DNA of 35,174 nt, taken from the NCBI GenBank assembly GCA_947258985.1, contig CAMYKI010000027.1, positions 1 through 35,174 of the forward strand, given 5' to 3'. This document shows positions 28,001 to 34,112 of this stretch, piece after piece. The position numbers and the translations under genes are program-made. Position 1 is the stretch's first letter. The number at the start of each line of letters is the position of its first letter. The DNA is from an uncultured Acidimicrobiaceae bacterium (lineage in GTDB: Bacteria > Actinomycetota > Acidimicrobiia > Spongiisociales > UBA5794). Under the pieces are notes generated by a model, which saw only the letters and a list, made by a program, of their open reading frames with translations, was not told the DNA's origin and made no database searches.

Positions 28001-28901
28001 CAATTCGCGCACAGGGTTCATCACCGGTGTCATCTCCGATGCTGCGGTCGGTGAGCACACGATCACCGTCGAGGTGACGGATAACGGCTCGCCGGCGGCA
28101 GAGGCCTCCACCGAGTTCACTTGGATCGTCGACGACGCTGAGGAAAACGACGACGACGCTGAGGAAGTTGAGCCTCCCGCAATTGATCCGATTGCGGAGC
28201 AGTACAGCGAGGAAGGCGAGACCGTCTCGCTGCAGATCGGCGCATCCGGATCGGGGCCGTTGAGCCACACGGCCACGGGGCTGCCGCCGGGACTGTCCAT
28301 CGATGAGACAAGCGGCCTGATATCAGGAACGATCGGGGAGGAGACCGCGGGAACACATCATGTCACCATCACCGTGACTGAAAGCGGTCCCACCGGATTC
28401 AGCGGCACCACCACCTTCTTCTGGATAGTCACGGATGTCGCCGCGGCTGAGCAGAAGGATGATCTGGTCGTGGCCCTCGAGAGCTTCAGCGACGCAGGGC
28501 CGGATGAGCCGGCGGCCCAGGAGCAAGGGACTCGCCAGATCAGACGCACGCTCGTCGTGATGGGCGGAGTCGCCAGCGCCACTACCGAAGCGCTCAGCAT
28601 GCCGCTTGCTCTGTTGCTGATCCTGCTCGTCGGATTTGTGACGATGGGTCGTGTCGGGCTTTACCCGCTGCTGTGGCGCGGCGACCGGCATCGTGGAACG
28701 ATCACCTTCTTCGACCAGGAAATGCACTTCGGTCTCATCGAACCCGATGGTGACGGTGAAGCTGTATTCGTGCACGCACACGCATTCCCCCGCCGGCAGC
28801 GAGCGACACTCCACACCGGCACGCGGGTCCGCTACAGACTGCTGGCAAGCGACAACAGAGCAAATGCATGGGGAGCAACAACGGAGGGTACCGATGGATA
28901 G
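22005..28901 (+). CDS. Giant cadherin/He_PIG-repeat transmembrane protein with cytoplasmic cold-shock-type domain
   Basis: A 2298-residue protein. A signal peptide (about 1-37, ending AEA) is followed by a jelly-roll-like domain (39-203; DDFQSYNF, RIRFAVTGN). Then come a beta-propeller-like block (about 205-456; IDLATGAF, FDPATGDLYGT), one He_PIG/Ig repeat, a second related propeller-like block (558-807) and about 14 more He_PIG/cadherin-like repeats to about 2144. Each repeat has NRPP, SDPDG and ATGLPPGLSIDPATGLISG-type motifs; the DPDG loops are typical of calcium-binding cadherin-like folds. A linker leads to a transmembrane helix (2199-2222) with positive residues after it, and residues 2230-2298 resemble a cold-shock domain: RGTITFFDQEMHFGLIEP (RNP1-like) and AVFVHAHAF (RNP2-like). 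Topology puts that domain in the cytoplasm. It overlaps the kinase gene (ATGA) and the receiver gene (8 bp). Probably a surface sensor or adhesin with an intracellular nucleic-acid-binding tail. Confidence 0.88.
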   Translation: MRPPDATVRIARKTGSSILALTLFVGVLVLPNLPAEAAPDETFADDFQSYNFSGSTGSLPWGGPWSEVGEVDGAGAGTIRVDDEPNCLDEPCLLLGRDAGPDASVEREVDLSSFESASLTFDYKVHWHPPGGGSAELSVSDDGGGSWVALDSWPLGTTTGDLIGSYDLTPYLASNARIRFAVTGNSNDSHMNIDNLVVTGSDVPVFYTVAGSGGAGGGDDLLTAVRSTNANPATNEISIGIGTGSSGIHAAAWQPSTGILYAIDGGQLGTIDLATGAFVAKPSAVGTGNGNQGSVSMDDVVGLTFDPATGDLYGTQRRSFTEALLIVIDPATGALRTGMFGADDYVRIDPSGLNYQVSDIAINPTDGQLYAIQISESLGSIGLSTVNRTTGSTSDVGSVPDDLRSLDFDAAGRLWATTGTGTAPEQLHELDKGSGASLSSIDLDNGADYEALAIPRSAPVNQPPGFDQDLTDRGDPEGTLITISASATDPNLGDTLTYSATGLPEGISIDTATGEITGALGSNSSGTHSVTITVTDDGVPNLQDTDAFVWTVTPGEVTYLVANSGGANGGDDLLTVVDRTNPDPTTNEVNIRTGTGTWNIEAAALQPGSNVLFAVENDQLGTINLTTGAFTPKASIAGAGNGPVGLVAFDDIEGLSFNPFTGDLYGTNRRGANEEDILFRFDPVTGAHVPGAFSGNDYVPIEYRGGYWHAADIAFDPTNGKLYTVHWTINGFWSIATIDPATGATATMGPAPDDITSLAFDEMGRLYTSTDSGGGETLYQLNKADGSTISTLVIDNGSGYEAMAITFPVDANQQPVFDQDLLDRTDPEGAAISLSSAASDPDGGNLTYAATGLPPGLSVDENSGLISGTIGFAATGSYAVEIEVTDDGIPNLGASDTFTWTVVEPNQPPVFDQDLPNRIDAEGSVIALSAAATDPDIGDMLTYGATGLPPGLSMDTGSGLITGTIDYTAASGSPYPVTVTVVDDSTPNESAPPDTFTWTVSDTNRPPSIVNPGPQTTPELAPFSIVITATDPDGTTPSFTDSGTLPAWAVLTDNLDSTATIAGTPGGGDSGTTTVTVSASDGSLGDDAVFDLTVTNTNQAPSITNPGNQSGAEGSPFSLVISASDPDGTTVGFSDGATLPPWATLTDNGDDTATITGTPGYADAGTTTVTVTASDGSLTNDAAFDISILNTNRAPTVDPITDPTVAEGDPLTPVTVTASDPDGTTPSLAASGLPGWASFTDNGDGTATITGTPGYADAATSTVTINVEDGGVPNLADTTTFDLTVTNTNRPPVANPITDQTVAEGDPLTPLTVTSSDPDGTIPTLAASGLPGWASFTDNGDGTATITGTPGHTDAAIHTITINVDDGGTPNLSDTTTFQLTVTNTNRAPTVDPVADQSVAENDSFALTLAASDPDGTIPTLTQAGLPAWASFIDNGDGTATITGTPGHTDAAISTVTITASDGSLTDDAVFNLTVTNTNRPPVAAGLPDRADAEGATVSLASSGSDPDLDDISYSATGLPPGLTIDPASGLISGSIGYAASPGSPYTVEITLLDDGTPVLTATDSFTWTVTNTNRRPVFDGDLPDRTDPEGATVSVSAAATDPDLDTATYTATGLPPGLTIDPASGLINGTISATAASTYPVAITATDDGTPTLDAIDRFTWTVTDTNRPPQLQPIANQLGPEETLISFTASASDPDLDGIVFSLSGQPTGATIDPATGVFTWTPAEAHGTGSFAVTVTASDTGTPALSNSKVVTITVTEVNRPPSISPIADQTDAVDSAITLVVEATDPDIPANGLVFSASGLPDGLAIDPATGVISGVAGPGSVGTHSVEITVDDGGTPAGVARVEFQWKVTDKNRPPIMHSIPDETVDEGDLIWFTTSGYDPDGHTLTFSLSGAPAGATIDRATGEFNWKPSEEQGPGTYRFTVVATDSGSPRLTASTQVTISVLEVNEPPEIGTIADQNSKVGDRVLVRVEAADPDLPANELTFSVNGLPEGLSINSRTGFITGVISDAAVGEHTITVEVTDNGSPAAEASTEFTWIVDDAEENDDDAEEVEPPAIDPIAEQYSEEGETVSLQIGASGSGPLSHTATGLPPGLSIDETSGLISGTIGEETAGTHHVTITVTESGPTGFSGTTTFFWIVTDVAAAEQKDDLVVALESFSDAGPDEPAAQEQGTRQIRRTLVVMGGVASATTEALSMPLALLLILLVGFVTMGRVGLYPLLWRGDRHRGTITFFDQEMHFGLIEPDGDGEAVFVHAHAFPRRQRATLHTGTRVRYRLLASDNRANAWGATTEGTDG
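25686..26362 (+). repeat. Near-identical DNA repeats within the Ig-like array
   Basis: A block of about 95 bp (from CTGGCGGCCAGCGG to ACGCCGCAA) at 25686 recurs at 25977 (291 bp later) with only a few differences. Most of it recurs again 288 bp further on, near 26289-26362. Other repeats of the same protein are well diverged, so these three were duplicated or homogenised recently. They are a likely site of copy-number change. Confidence 0.8.
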
Positions 28902-29271
28902 GCCGACTGCCCTCGTTATCGAGGATGACCCGGGTTCGAGCCGTCTTGTCGGCGAGATACTGCGGAAGAGCGGCGTCGACGCCGAGTTCGTCGTCGATGG
29001 GATAGATGCCCTGGTCAGCCTTCACAAGACCATTCCCGACATCGTGATCCTCGACATTGCACTACCCCGGGTCAACGGCTGGCAGGTACTGCATACGCTT
29101 CGCATGGGTGAGCTGGCCAGCGCGGTGCCAATAATCGTCATCACGGCACATGGTCAGGGAACCAGTGCCCGACGGGCCCTGGACGGGGGGGCGGATCGCT
29201 TCTTCGAAAAGCCGTTCCTGCCGGCGGAATTGGCCGGCGCAGTGGCTGATCTGCTCCCGAACGGTCGCTAG
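28894..29271 (+). CDS. Single-domain response regulator (CheY/Spo0F-like receiver)
   Basis: A 125-residue protein consisting only of a receiver domain: acidic pocket E10-D11-D12 (VIEDDPGSS), phosphoacceptor Asp54 (IVILDIALP), switch residue Thr84 (IIVITAHG) and Lys106 (FFEKPFLP). There is no output domain, so it must signal by binding a partner or pass the phosphate on. Its ATG lies 8 bp inside the end of the giant gene, with GGAGG at good spacing, so translation is coupled. The natural phosphodonor is the kinase encoded two genes upstream. Its stop codon overlaps, on the opposite strand, the stop of the next gene (shared CTAG). Confidence 0.92.
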   Translation: MDRPTALVIEDDPGSSRLVGEILRKSGVDAEFVVDGIDALVSLHKTIPDIVILDIALPRVNGWQVLHTLRMGELASAVPIIVITAHGQGTSARRALDGGADRFFEKPFLPAELAGAVADLLPNGR

Positions 29272-29702
29272 ACGACCTGGTCGTCTGCCTGACGGGCGGC
29301 GAATCCAGAGACGAGGAACTCGCAGGCATACCAGGTGAGCATGGCCGCAGCGATCGGAGCGACGATGGCGGCGACCGGAATCACGATGTCGTCGCCATAC
29401 TCGAAGACCGGAAGGTTGACCGCAGCAAGTGCCGCCACGATCCAGAGCCCGCCGACCACCCCGAGAATCCACGGGTATGCGATGTCCTGGCCCCATCCGG
29501 CCTCATTGGGCCTGCGGAACAACGTGAGGCGCAGAACACCGACCGTTCCGAGAAGGCCCCAGAACCAGTTGATGATGATTCCTATGTCGATCACAGTCGG
29601 ATCATCTCCGAATTCCAGATTCGGGGATCCGGTGCTCATGATCAGGACCGCAACCCAGATTATGGCGATCGTCATCCAGATCCATGCGCTGTTCGTCTTC
29701 AT
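29268..29702 (-). CDS. Four-helix membrane protein of unknown function
   Basis: A 144-residue protein with four predicted transmembrane helices (about 6-22, 38-58, 76-96 and 106-126), with acidic outer loops (NLEFGDDPTVID, VFEYGDDIVIP) of similar sequence after helices 1 and 3. This suggests an internal duplication. I do not recognise the family. The ATG at 29700-29702 overlaps the TGA of the upstream 53-codon ORF (ATGA), and GAAGG precedes it. The longer frame upstream is that other gene's territory. It is last in a set of four coupled minus-strand genes. Confidence 0.72.
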   Translation of the reverse strand: MKTNSAWIWMTIAIIWVAVLIMSTGSPNLEFGDDPTVIDIGIIINWFWGLLGTVGVLRLTLFRRPNEAGWGQDIAYPWILGVVGGLWIVAALAAVNLPVFEYGDDIVIPVAAIVAPIAAAMLTWYACEFLVSGFAARQADDQVV

Positions 29703-29860
29703 TGCCCTTCGACCACCCGGAACTCGTCGCCATTGCGGCTCACCACGTTCGCAACACAATAGAGAATCGTCACGCTTGCGACGAGTCGCGGACCGGCCTG
29801 GCCCGGATACGGCGAGCCTGGCACAACGACGGCGACATCGCCCAAGGCCAGACTCGCCAA
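29699..29860 (-). CDS. 53-residue protein, possibly a KOW/SH3-like small barrel
   Basis: A small ORF, coupled by ATGA overlap to the four-helix membrane protein. The product reads LGDVAVVVPGSPYPGQAG, then SVTILYCVANVV and SRNGDEFRVVEGQ. The pattern G-D-x-V, P-G-x2-Y-x-G-x2-G followed by strands is reminiscent of KOW or SH3-like barrels; this is a weak, visual resemblance. The TTG at 29858-29860 is a guess: GGAAGG sits almost directly in front of it, which is too close for a normal ribosome site. Confidence 0.5.
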   Translation of the reverse strand: MASLALGDVAVVVPGSPYPGQAGPRLVASVTILYCVANVVSRNGDEFRVVEGQ

Positions 29861-29882
29861 TCCTTCCGGAACCGGCGCCCCT

Positions 29883-30041
29883 CTAGCCGACCGGCGTCGG
29901 GTCGATCTCGACCGGCAGCGGCCACTCTTCCTCGACCAGATCTTCCAGGCTCGCCTCGATCCCCGCCATGGCCGGTTCTGCGGACTCCGTGATCTCCTCC
30001 GTCTCAACAATGATTACCCGTTGCTGATTACCTATGTCCAT
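29883..30041 (-). CDS. 52-residue acidic protein of unknown function
   Basis: A small ORF with ATG start and a good purine-rich ribosome site (AAGGGGA just upstream). It overlaps the end of the 261-residue gene by 10 bp. The product (starting MDIGNQQRVIIVETEEITES, ending VEIDPTPVG) is strongly acidic, with one short beta-like segment and no membrane part. I do not recognise it. The tight packing with its neighbours is the best argument that it is real. Confidence 0.6.
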   Translation of the reverse strand: MDIGNQQRVIIVETEEITESAEPAMAGIEASLEDLVEEEWPLPVEIDPTPVG

Positions 30042-30817
30042 TCCCCTTGTCTCCTTGCCTTGTCATTGATGTACGTTTCCATTTCTCCCAGCCGCTGCTC
30101 TTCGTCTGCGACCACCACCGCGGCCTTGATCAGATCCGGATCCTCAAAGACACCGTCTATGTGCGCCGGGTCGGCGGTGAGCAACATGTGGCCCTGCAGC
30201 GCCGCGGCCAGCGCCACCACCGTTGCCTCGGCGGCCCGATACCCGGTGTCGTGCTCCACTACCTTGCCGGTCAGCTCAACCAGACCGAGTGCAAGATTCT
30301 TGACCGTCCTCACATCGAAGTCCCTGTACAGGGGTGTGATGGTCTTGGCTGCGTAAACGCCGCACCCGAGCCGGCCGCAACGTCCATCGCTGTGTGGAAT
30401 CTCGACGTCTCCGCCGCTGGTCAGGCAGATCGCAGTCATCTTCCGCTTCAGCCACGGTGCTTTCACTCCGTTGAGCACACCGCCGTCAATCCACCACAAC
30501 CGGAACCCGAGCACGGGCCGGGGCGACCAACCTTCGGAGTTCTCCCGTTTTGCCCTCTCGATGGCGTCCTCGAAACAGAACTCCACCCACTTCTCGATTC
30601 GTTTGATCTCCGACGCCATTGATGCGATCTCGGATCGGATCCGAGCCTCTTCTTCGACAAGCCTGTCGAGCCGCCGTTGCCGGAACGCCATCGCCGAGTT
30701 GGCCTTCTCCACGTCGACCATCCCGCCTAGTTGGCCGTAGCGTTCGATGTAGCGCCGCAGGGCGCGGCGCAGTTCGGCAACCCTGGGATTGGTCTCCTGG
30801 CCGAGATCCGATTGCAT
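30032..30817 (-). CDS. Coiled-coil protein with C-terminal Cys-rich CGxYA motif, function unknown
   Basis: A 261-residue protein. Residues about 10-95 are charged and helical, probably coiled coil. The following part has GFRLWWIDGGVLNGV, MTAICLTSG and HSDGRCGRLGCGVYAAK. The order W, L-x-G, C, H, C, C-G-V-Y-A (C131, H142, C147, C152) recalls actinobacterial hypothetical proteins ending a block with CGCGIYA; no function is known to me. The cysteines and histidine could bind a metal. I chose the ATG at 30815-30817 (GGAG six bases upstream) over the ATG at 30880, which has no ribosome site. First of four coupled genes. The promoter region it shares with the divergent YdeI gene has a repeated 12-mer. 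Confidence 0.68.
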   Translation of the reverse strand: MQSDLGQETNPRVAELRRALRRYIERYGQLGGMVDVEKANSAMAFRQRRLDRLVEEEARIRSEIASMASEIKRIEKWVEFCFEDAIERAKRENSEGWSPRPVLGFRLWWIDGGVLNGVKAPWLKRKMTAICLTSGGDVEIPHSDGRCGRLGCGVYAAKTITPLYRDFDVRTVKNLALGLVELTGKVVEHDTGYRAAEATVVALAAALQGHMLLTADPAHIDGVFEDPDLIKAAVVVADEEQRLGEMETYINDKARRQGEWT

Positions 30818-30888
30818 CACAGTCTCCGAGCGAGCGATTTTCGACGATATCCGACTCGAACACCTGTTCGCAAGGTCCATTCGTTAGG

Positions 30889-30920
30889 CGTTTTTCGCGA
30901 CTTCAGCTCGTTTTTCGCGA
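30889..30920. promoter_or_regulatory. 12-bp direct repeat 20 bp apart in a divergent promoter region
   Basis: CGTTTTTCGCGA occurs at 30889-30900 and again at 30909-30920, a centre spacing of 20 bp (about two helix turns). It lies between the divergent starts of the coiled-coil gene and the YdeI-type gene. The spacing suits paired binding of one regulator; the regulator is unknown. Confidence 0.55.
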
Positions 30921-30959
30921 TCTGCGCGCAACGCGGTGGCGTCGGGTAACTTCACCACC

Positions 30960-31529
30960 GTGAGTGACGAGATACCGGAGATCGAAGCCCCTACCCGGGA
31001 AGTGTTCCGCAGCTGGCTCGAGCACAACCACGCCTCCCAGCCTGCGGTGTGGCTCATTTTCTGGAGGAAGGGCAGCGGCCACCCTTCCATCGTTTGGGAG
31101 GACGCCGTCGACGAGGCACTGTGCTTCGGATGGATCGACTCGAAGGTGCAGTCCCTCGATGACAGGCGCTATCGCCAGTACTGGACAGTGCGCAAGCCCG
31201 GGAGCATCTGGTCGAAGATCAACAAAGAGAAGGTTGCCCGACTCACCGCGGCGGGCTTGATGGAACCGGCAGGTCTCGCTGCCGTGGAACGCGCCAAAGA
31301 GGACGGTTCGTGGACCATCCTCGACGGACCCGAAGCGGGAATCGTTCCCGACGACTTCGCCGCCGCTATGGAAGCAGCCGAAGTGAGAGCCACCTTCGAC
31401 GGATTGACTCAGAGCAAACGGAAGGCGATCCTCGCCTGGTTAGTGATGGCAAAGCGGGAAACGACGCGGGTGAATCGTATGGCCAAGACCATCGAAGCGC
31501 TCGAACGAGGCGAAGCCCCCGGCCCATGA
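30960..31529 (+). CDS. YdeI/OmpD-associated family protein
   Basis: A 189-residue protein with the family's full pattern: an early PTREVFRSWLEHNH, PAVWLIFWRKGSG, the signature DEALCFGWIDSKVQSLD, RKPGSIWSKINKEKVARL and GLMEPAGLAAVERAKEDGSW, with a C-terminal helical part (KRKAILAWLVMAK). The molecular role is not settled. The GTG at 30960 gives a natural N-terminus (VSDEIPEIEAPTR); a GTG at 30936 is the alternative, and neither has a strong ribosome site. Its stop codon lies inside the first hairpin of the downstream array. A short relative is encoded at 4615-4851. Confidence 0.88.
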   Translation: MSDEIPEIEAPTREVFRSWLEHNHASQPAVWLIFWRKGSGHPSIVWEDAVDEALCFGWIDSKVQSLDDRRYRQYWTVRKPGSIWSKINKEKVARLTAAGLMEPAGLAAVERAKEDGSWTILDGPEAGIVPDDFAAAMEAAEVRATFDGLTQSKRKAILAWLVMAKRETTRVNRMAKTIEALERGEAPGP

Positions 31530-31684
31530 AATGGGCCCATGAGATGGGCTTGCAGTTCGATGCAATCGAACTGCGGGCACGGGCAAAGCCCGCGCGCAGG
31601 GGTCACAGCCATCGCCTCGCTCAGCTCTGCACTTCCCCCTGAAGGGGGAAGGAAGAACCATTTCGTCCCCCCTCCAGGGGGGAC
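31521..31684. repeat. Array of six short perfect hairpins
   Basis: In order: GGCCCAT-GAA-ATGGGCC (31521-31537), GCCCAT-GAG-ATGGGC (31535-31549), GCAGTTCGAT-GCA, then its complementary arm (31552-31574), CGGGC-AAA-GCCCG (31580-31592), CTTCCCCC-TGAA-GGGGGAAG (31631-31650) and an 8-bp GTCCCCCC stem (31664-31684). The first four have three-base loops. Together they fill the space between two convergent genes. They may terminate both transcripts, but the density is unusual. The third shares its outer arms with hairpins at 9108-9128 and 35059-35079. It is not CRISPR-like, as there are no constant repeats with variable spacers. Confidence 0.75.
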
Positions 31685-31720
31685 GCGGAGCAAAGCGAAG
31701 CAGGGGGTTGGCAGTCCGGG

Positions 31721-32563
31721 TCAACCCGTCACGAAGTTGACTATCTCGTCGGCGACCATGCCGGCACTCTCTCCAAACAGAAACGTGATGTGGTTTCCCG
31801 GGAACTCGGCGTAGCGACCGTTCTGCAGCCGGTCCATCGTCAGCCGAGCCTTGTCTTTGGGGACGATTGGCGGGTAACCCGGGGGCCCAAATGACTCCGT
31901 GGCCCGGATGAAGAGGATTGGCTGCTCGATCCGACGAACCGTTGCATCCCAGTCGATGTCGAGCGTCCCCTGCATCGCCTGGCGGATGTGCTCCGGACGG
32001 CAGACGGATCGCACGCCTCCGCCGGGCAGGTCCTCGAGATCGCTGCGATAGAAGACTTCCAGGGCAGGATCCCACTCCCACGCGGCGTAGTACGGCATGC
32101 CTTTGACCATCTCGATGTACTGATCCCATGATGGGAAGGTCGTCTCCAGCCGGTCGAGAGTTGGCTTGATCTGTTCCATCACCGTCGGGTCGACTTCCGC
32201 CGGGGCATCGATCACCACCCCCCGCTCGATGCGATCGGGATATTCGGCGGCCAATACATACGTCAGCAAACCCCCGAAGCTGTGCCCACCGAAGACGACT
32301 CGTTCGAGGTCGAACGCATCCATCGCACCGATCATGTCATCGGCATGATCCGCCATGGTGTATCCGGTATCTGGCCTGTCGCTGGCACCGCGACCGCGCA
32401 GGTCAAAGGCAATCACGTTGAGGCGCGGCGAAAGATGGCCGAGTAGGGCCTCGTAGAAGTAGGCGCCCGCCGCCAGCCCGGGCGCCAGCAGCAGCGTTGG
32501 CCCATCTCCCGCCCGCTTCAGGTAGTGGAGACGAATCCCGTTGGTTTCGACGTAGTTGCTCAT
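31721..32563 (-). CDS. Alpha/beta-fold hydrolase
   Basis: A 280-residue hydrolase with nucleophile elbow GGHSFGG (Ser95), the RGRGASDRP loop typical of the family and the late histidine in GNHITFLF (His258); the acid is probably in the segment around residue 223. It has no signal peptide, so it is cytoplasmic. Its ATG overlaps the TGA of the acyl-CoA ligase gene (ATGA), so both are translated together. The active-site set resembles C-C bond hydrolases and esterases. The context suggests a thioester or ester of the ligase's acid as substrate, which is inference. Confidence 0.88.
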   Translation of the reverse strand: MSNYVETNGIRLHYLKRAGDGPTLLLAPGLAAGAYFYEALLGHLSPRLNVIAFDLRGRGASDRPDTGYTMADHADDMIGAMDAFDLERVVFGGHSFGGLLTYVLAAEYPDRIERGVVIDAPAEVDPTVMEQIKPTLDRLETTFPSWDQYIEMVKGMPYYAAWEWDPALEVFYRSDLEDLPGGGVRSVCRPEHIRQAMQGTLDIDWDATVRRIEQPILFIRATESFGPPGYPPIVPKDKARLTMDRLQNGRYAEFPGNHITFLFGESAGMVADEIVNFVTG

Positions 32564-34083
32564 CGCCCCTCCAAATACCCGTCACGTATCACCCGGCGCA
32601 GAGTCTTCCCGGCAACGCTCAGCGGGAACTCCTCCAGCACAACCACCTCGTGGAGTTTCTGGAACCGGGCATCGACCCGCTCGTTGACCCAGTCCTTCAC
32701 GTCGTCCGCCGTCGTCGCCACCTCCGGGTCGAGACGAACCGCCGCCACCGGAGTCTCCCCCCAGCGGTCGTCCGATACTCCGAAGACGGCGACGTCAGTG
32801 ACCGCAGGATGCTGGATGACTATCTCCTCGATGTCGCGTGGGTAGACGTTGACCCCGCCCGAGATGATGAGATCCTTCTTGCGATCCACCAGGTAGAGGA
32901 ATCCGTCGTCATCCACGTATCCAAGATCCCCGCTGTAGAGCCAGCCGTCCTTGATGGCCTCGGCCGTCAGGTCGGGGCGTTTGTAGTAGCCGGGCATAGT
33001 CACTGGACCTCTGCCGACGATCTCCCCCACCTCGCCGGCCGGCAGGTCCTTCCCGTCGTCGTCGACGATCCGCATTTGATATAGCGGCGGGGGAACTCCG
33101 ACGGATCCCGGTTTGGCGGCAAAGTCGTCCCGATCGAGAATCGTGATGAAACCCTCGGTGAGGCCATACAACTCGTAGAAACGATCGGGCAGCCGCCGTG
33201 CCAGTTCCTCCTTGTGCCCCAAATGCAGCGGAGCACCAACGGAGCAGATCATCTCCAGATCGGGGAGATGATCTTCGTCGAAATCGGGTTCGGCGAGCAT
33301 GGCAATTATCTGCGACGGCACGACCATGGCGTGGGTAACCCGCTCTGCCGCCATGAGGTCAATCATCTTGCGGGCATCGAACCCGGGCATCAGCACATAG
33401 GTGGCGCCGAGATAGAACGCCGGCATCAGCGTGAGAAAGGCGCCGTTGAACACCAGCGAGCCGGAATGGAGGATCACGCTCTCCGGCCTGATCCGGTAAG
33501 AGGCCGCAAACCCGGTGCAGTACGACATTCGGATGTAGTGGGTATGGACGATGCCCTTGGGTTGTCCCGTGGTGCCGGAGCTGTAGATGATGTTGTAGGG
33601 GTCGTCGTCGGTCACTTCGACCCACGGTGGCTCGTTAGACGACGCCGCTTTGGTAAGGGTGTGGTAGTAGCGATACCCGGGAATGTCCTGAGCATCCGTG
33701 ACGATGAATCTGTCGTCGGCGACGTCGATTCGATCCCGGACGGCATCAAAATGCTCGACCATACGCTCCATGGTGATCACCGCCGCCGAGTCGGCATCGT
33801 TCACCAGCGTCACCAACCCTTCCCCGCGCAGTAGGGGGCTTAGAGGAACGACCACCATCCCCGTCTTGGCCACGGCCTGATACACCTCGAGCAACTCGAG
33901 AGAGTTGTCCAGCACGACGGCCACTTTGTCGCCACGATGCAGACCCTGCCCGCGCAGGGCATTGGCGAGCTGATTGATGCGCTCGTTGAACTCACGGTGC
34001 GTATAGCGCTGACCCTCGAACACAACCGCTGTGTGATCCGGCCGGTAGCGGGCGTGGCGGGCGGCAAGGGTGTTTATCGGCAT
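32560..34083 (-). CDS. Acyl-CoA synthetase / AMP-dependent ligase
   Basis: A 507-residue class I adenylate-forming enzyme that activates a carboxylic acid with ATP and joins it to CoA. Motifs: P-loop-like [11 protein letters not shown] (167-177), YGLTEG (306-311), [20 protein letters not shown] (hinge region, 383-402) and the C-terminal lysine in SVAGKTLRR (Lys493). The length is normal for medium- or long-chain-type acyl-CoA synthetases; the acid cannot be deduced. ATG start with AGGGAG upstream on the minus strand. It is divergent from a MaoC-like dehydratase gene and overlaps the hydrolase gene downstream, making a compact acyl-CoA handling cluster. Confidence 0.93.
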   Translation of the reverse strand: MPINTLAARHARYRPDHTAVVFEGQRYTHREFNERINQLANALRGQGLHRGDKVAVVLDNSLELLEVYQAVAKTGMVVVPLSPLLRGEGLVTLVNDADSAAVITMERMVEHFDAVRDRIDVADDRFIVTDAQDIPGYRYYHTLTKAASSNEPPWVEVTDDDPYNIIYSSGTTGQPKGIVHTHYIRMSYCTGFAASYRIRPESVILHSGSLVFNGAFLTLMPAFYLGATYVLMPGFDARKMIDLMAAERVTHAMVVPSQIIAMLAEPDFDEDHLPDLEMICSVGAPLHLGHKEELARRLPDRFYELYGLTEGFITILDRDDFAAKPGSVGVPPPLYQMRIVDDDGKDLPAGEVGEIVGRGPVTMPGYYKRPDLTAEAIKDGWLYSGDLGYVDDDGFLYLVDRKKDLIISGGVNVYPRDIEEIVIQHPAVTDVAVFGVSDDRWGETPVAAVRLDPEVATTADDVKDWVNERVDARFQKLHEVVVLEEFPLSVAGKTLRRVIRDGYLEGR

Positions 34084-34112
34084 CGTTGGCTCCCTCTTCG
34101 TAACATGAATAG

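Noticed and set aside
31521-31684. CRISPR array
   Set aside because: The palindromes differ from each other and there are no regular spacers; no cas genes in the window.
31440-32129. 229-codon minus-strand ORF reading through the hairpin array
   Set aside because: It runs out of frame through the hydrolase gene and then across the hairpins; arginine-rich and not protein-like.
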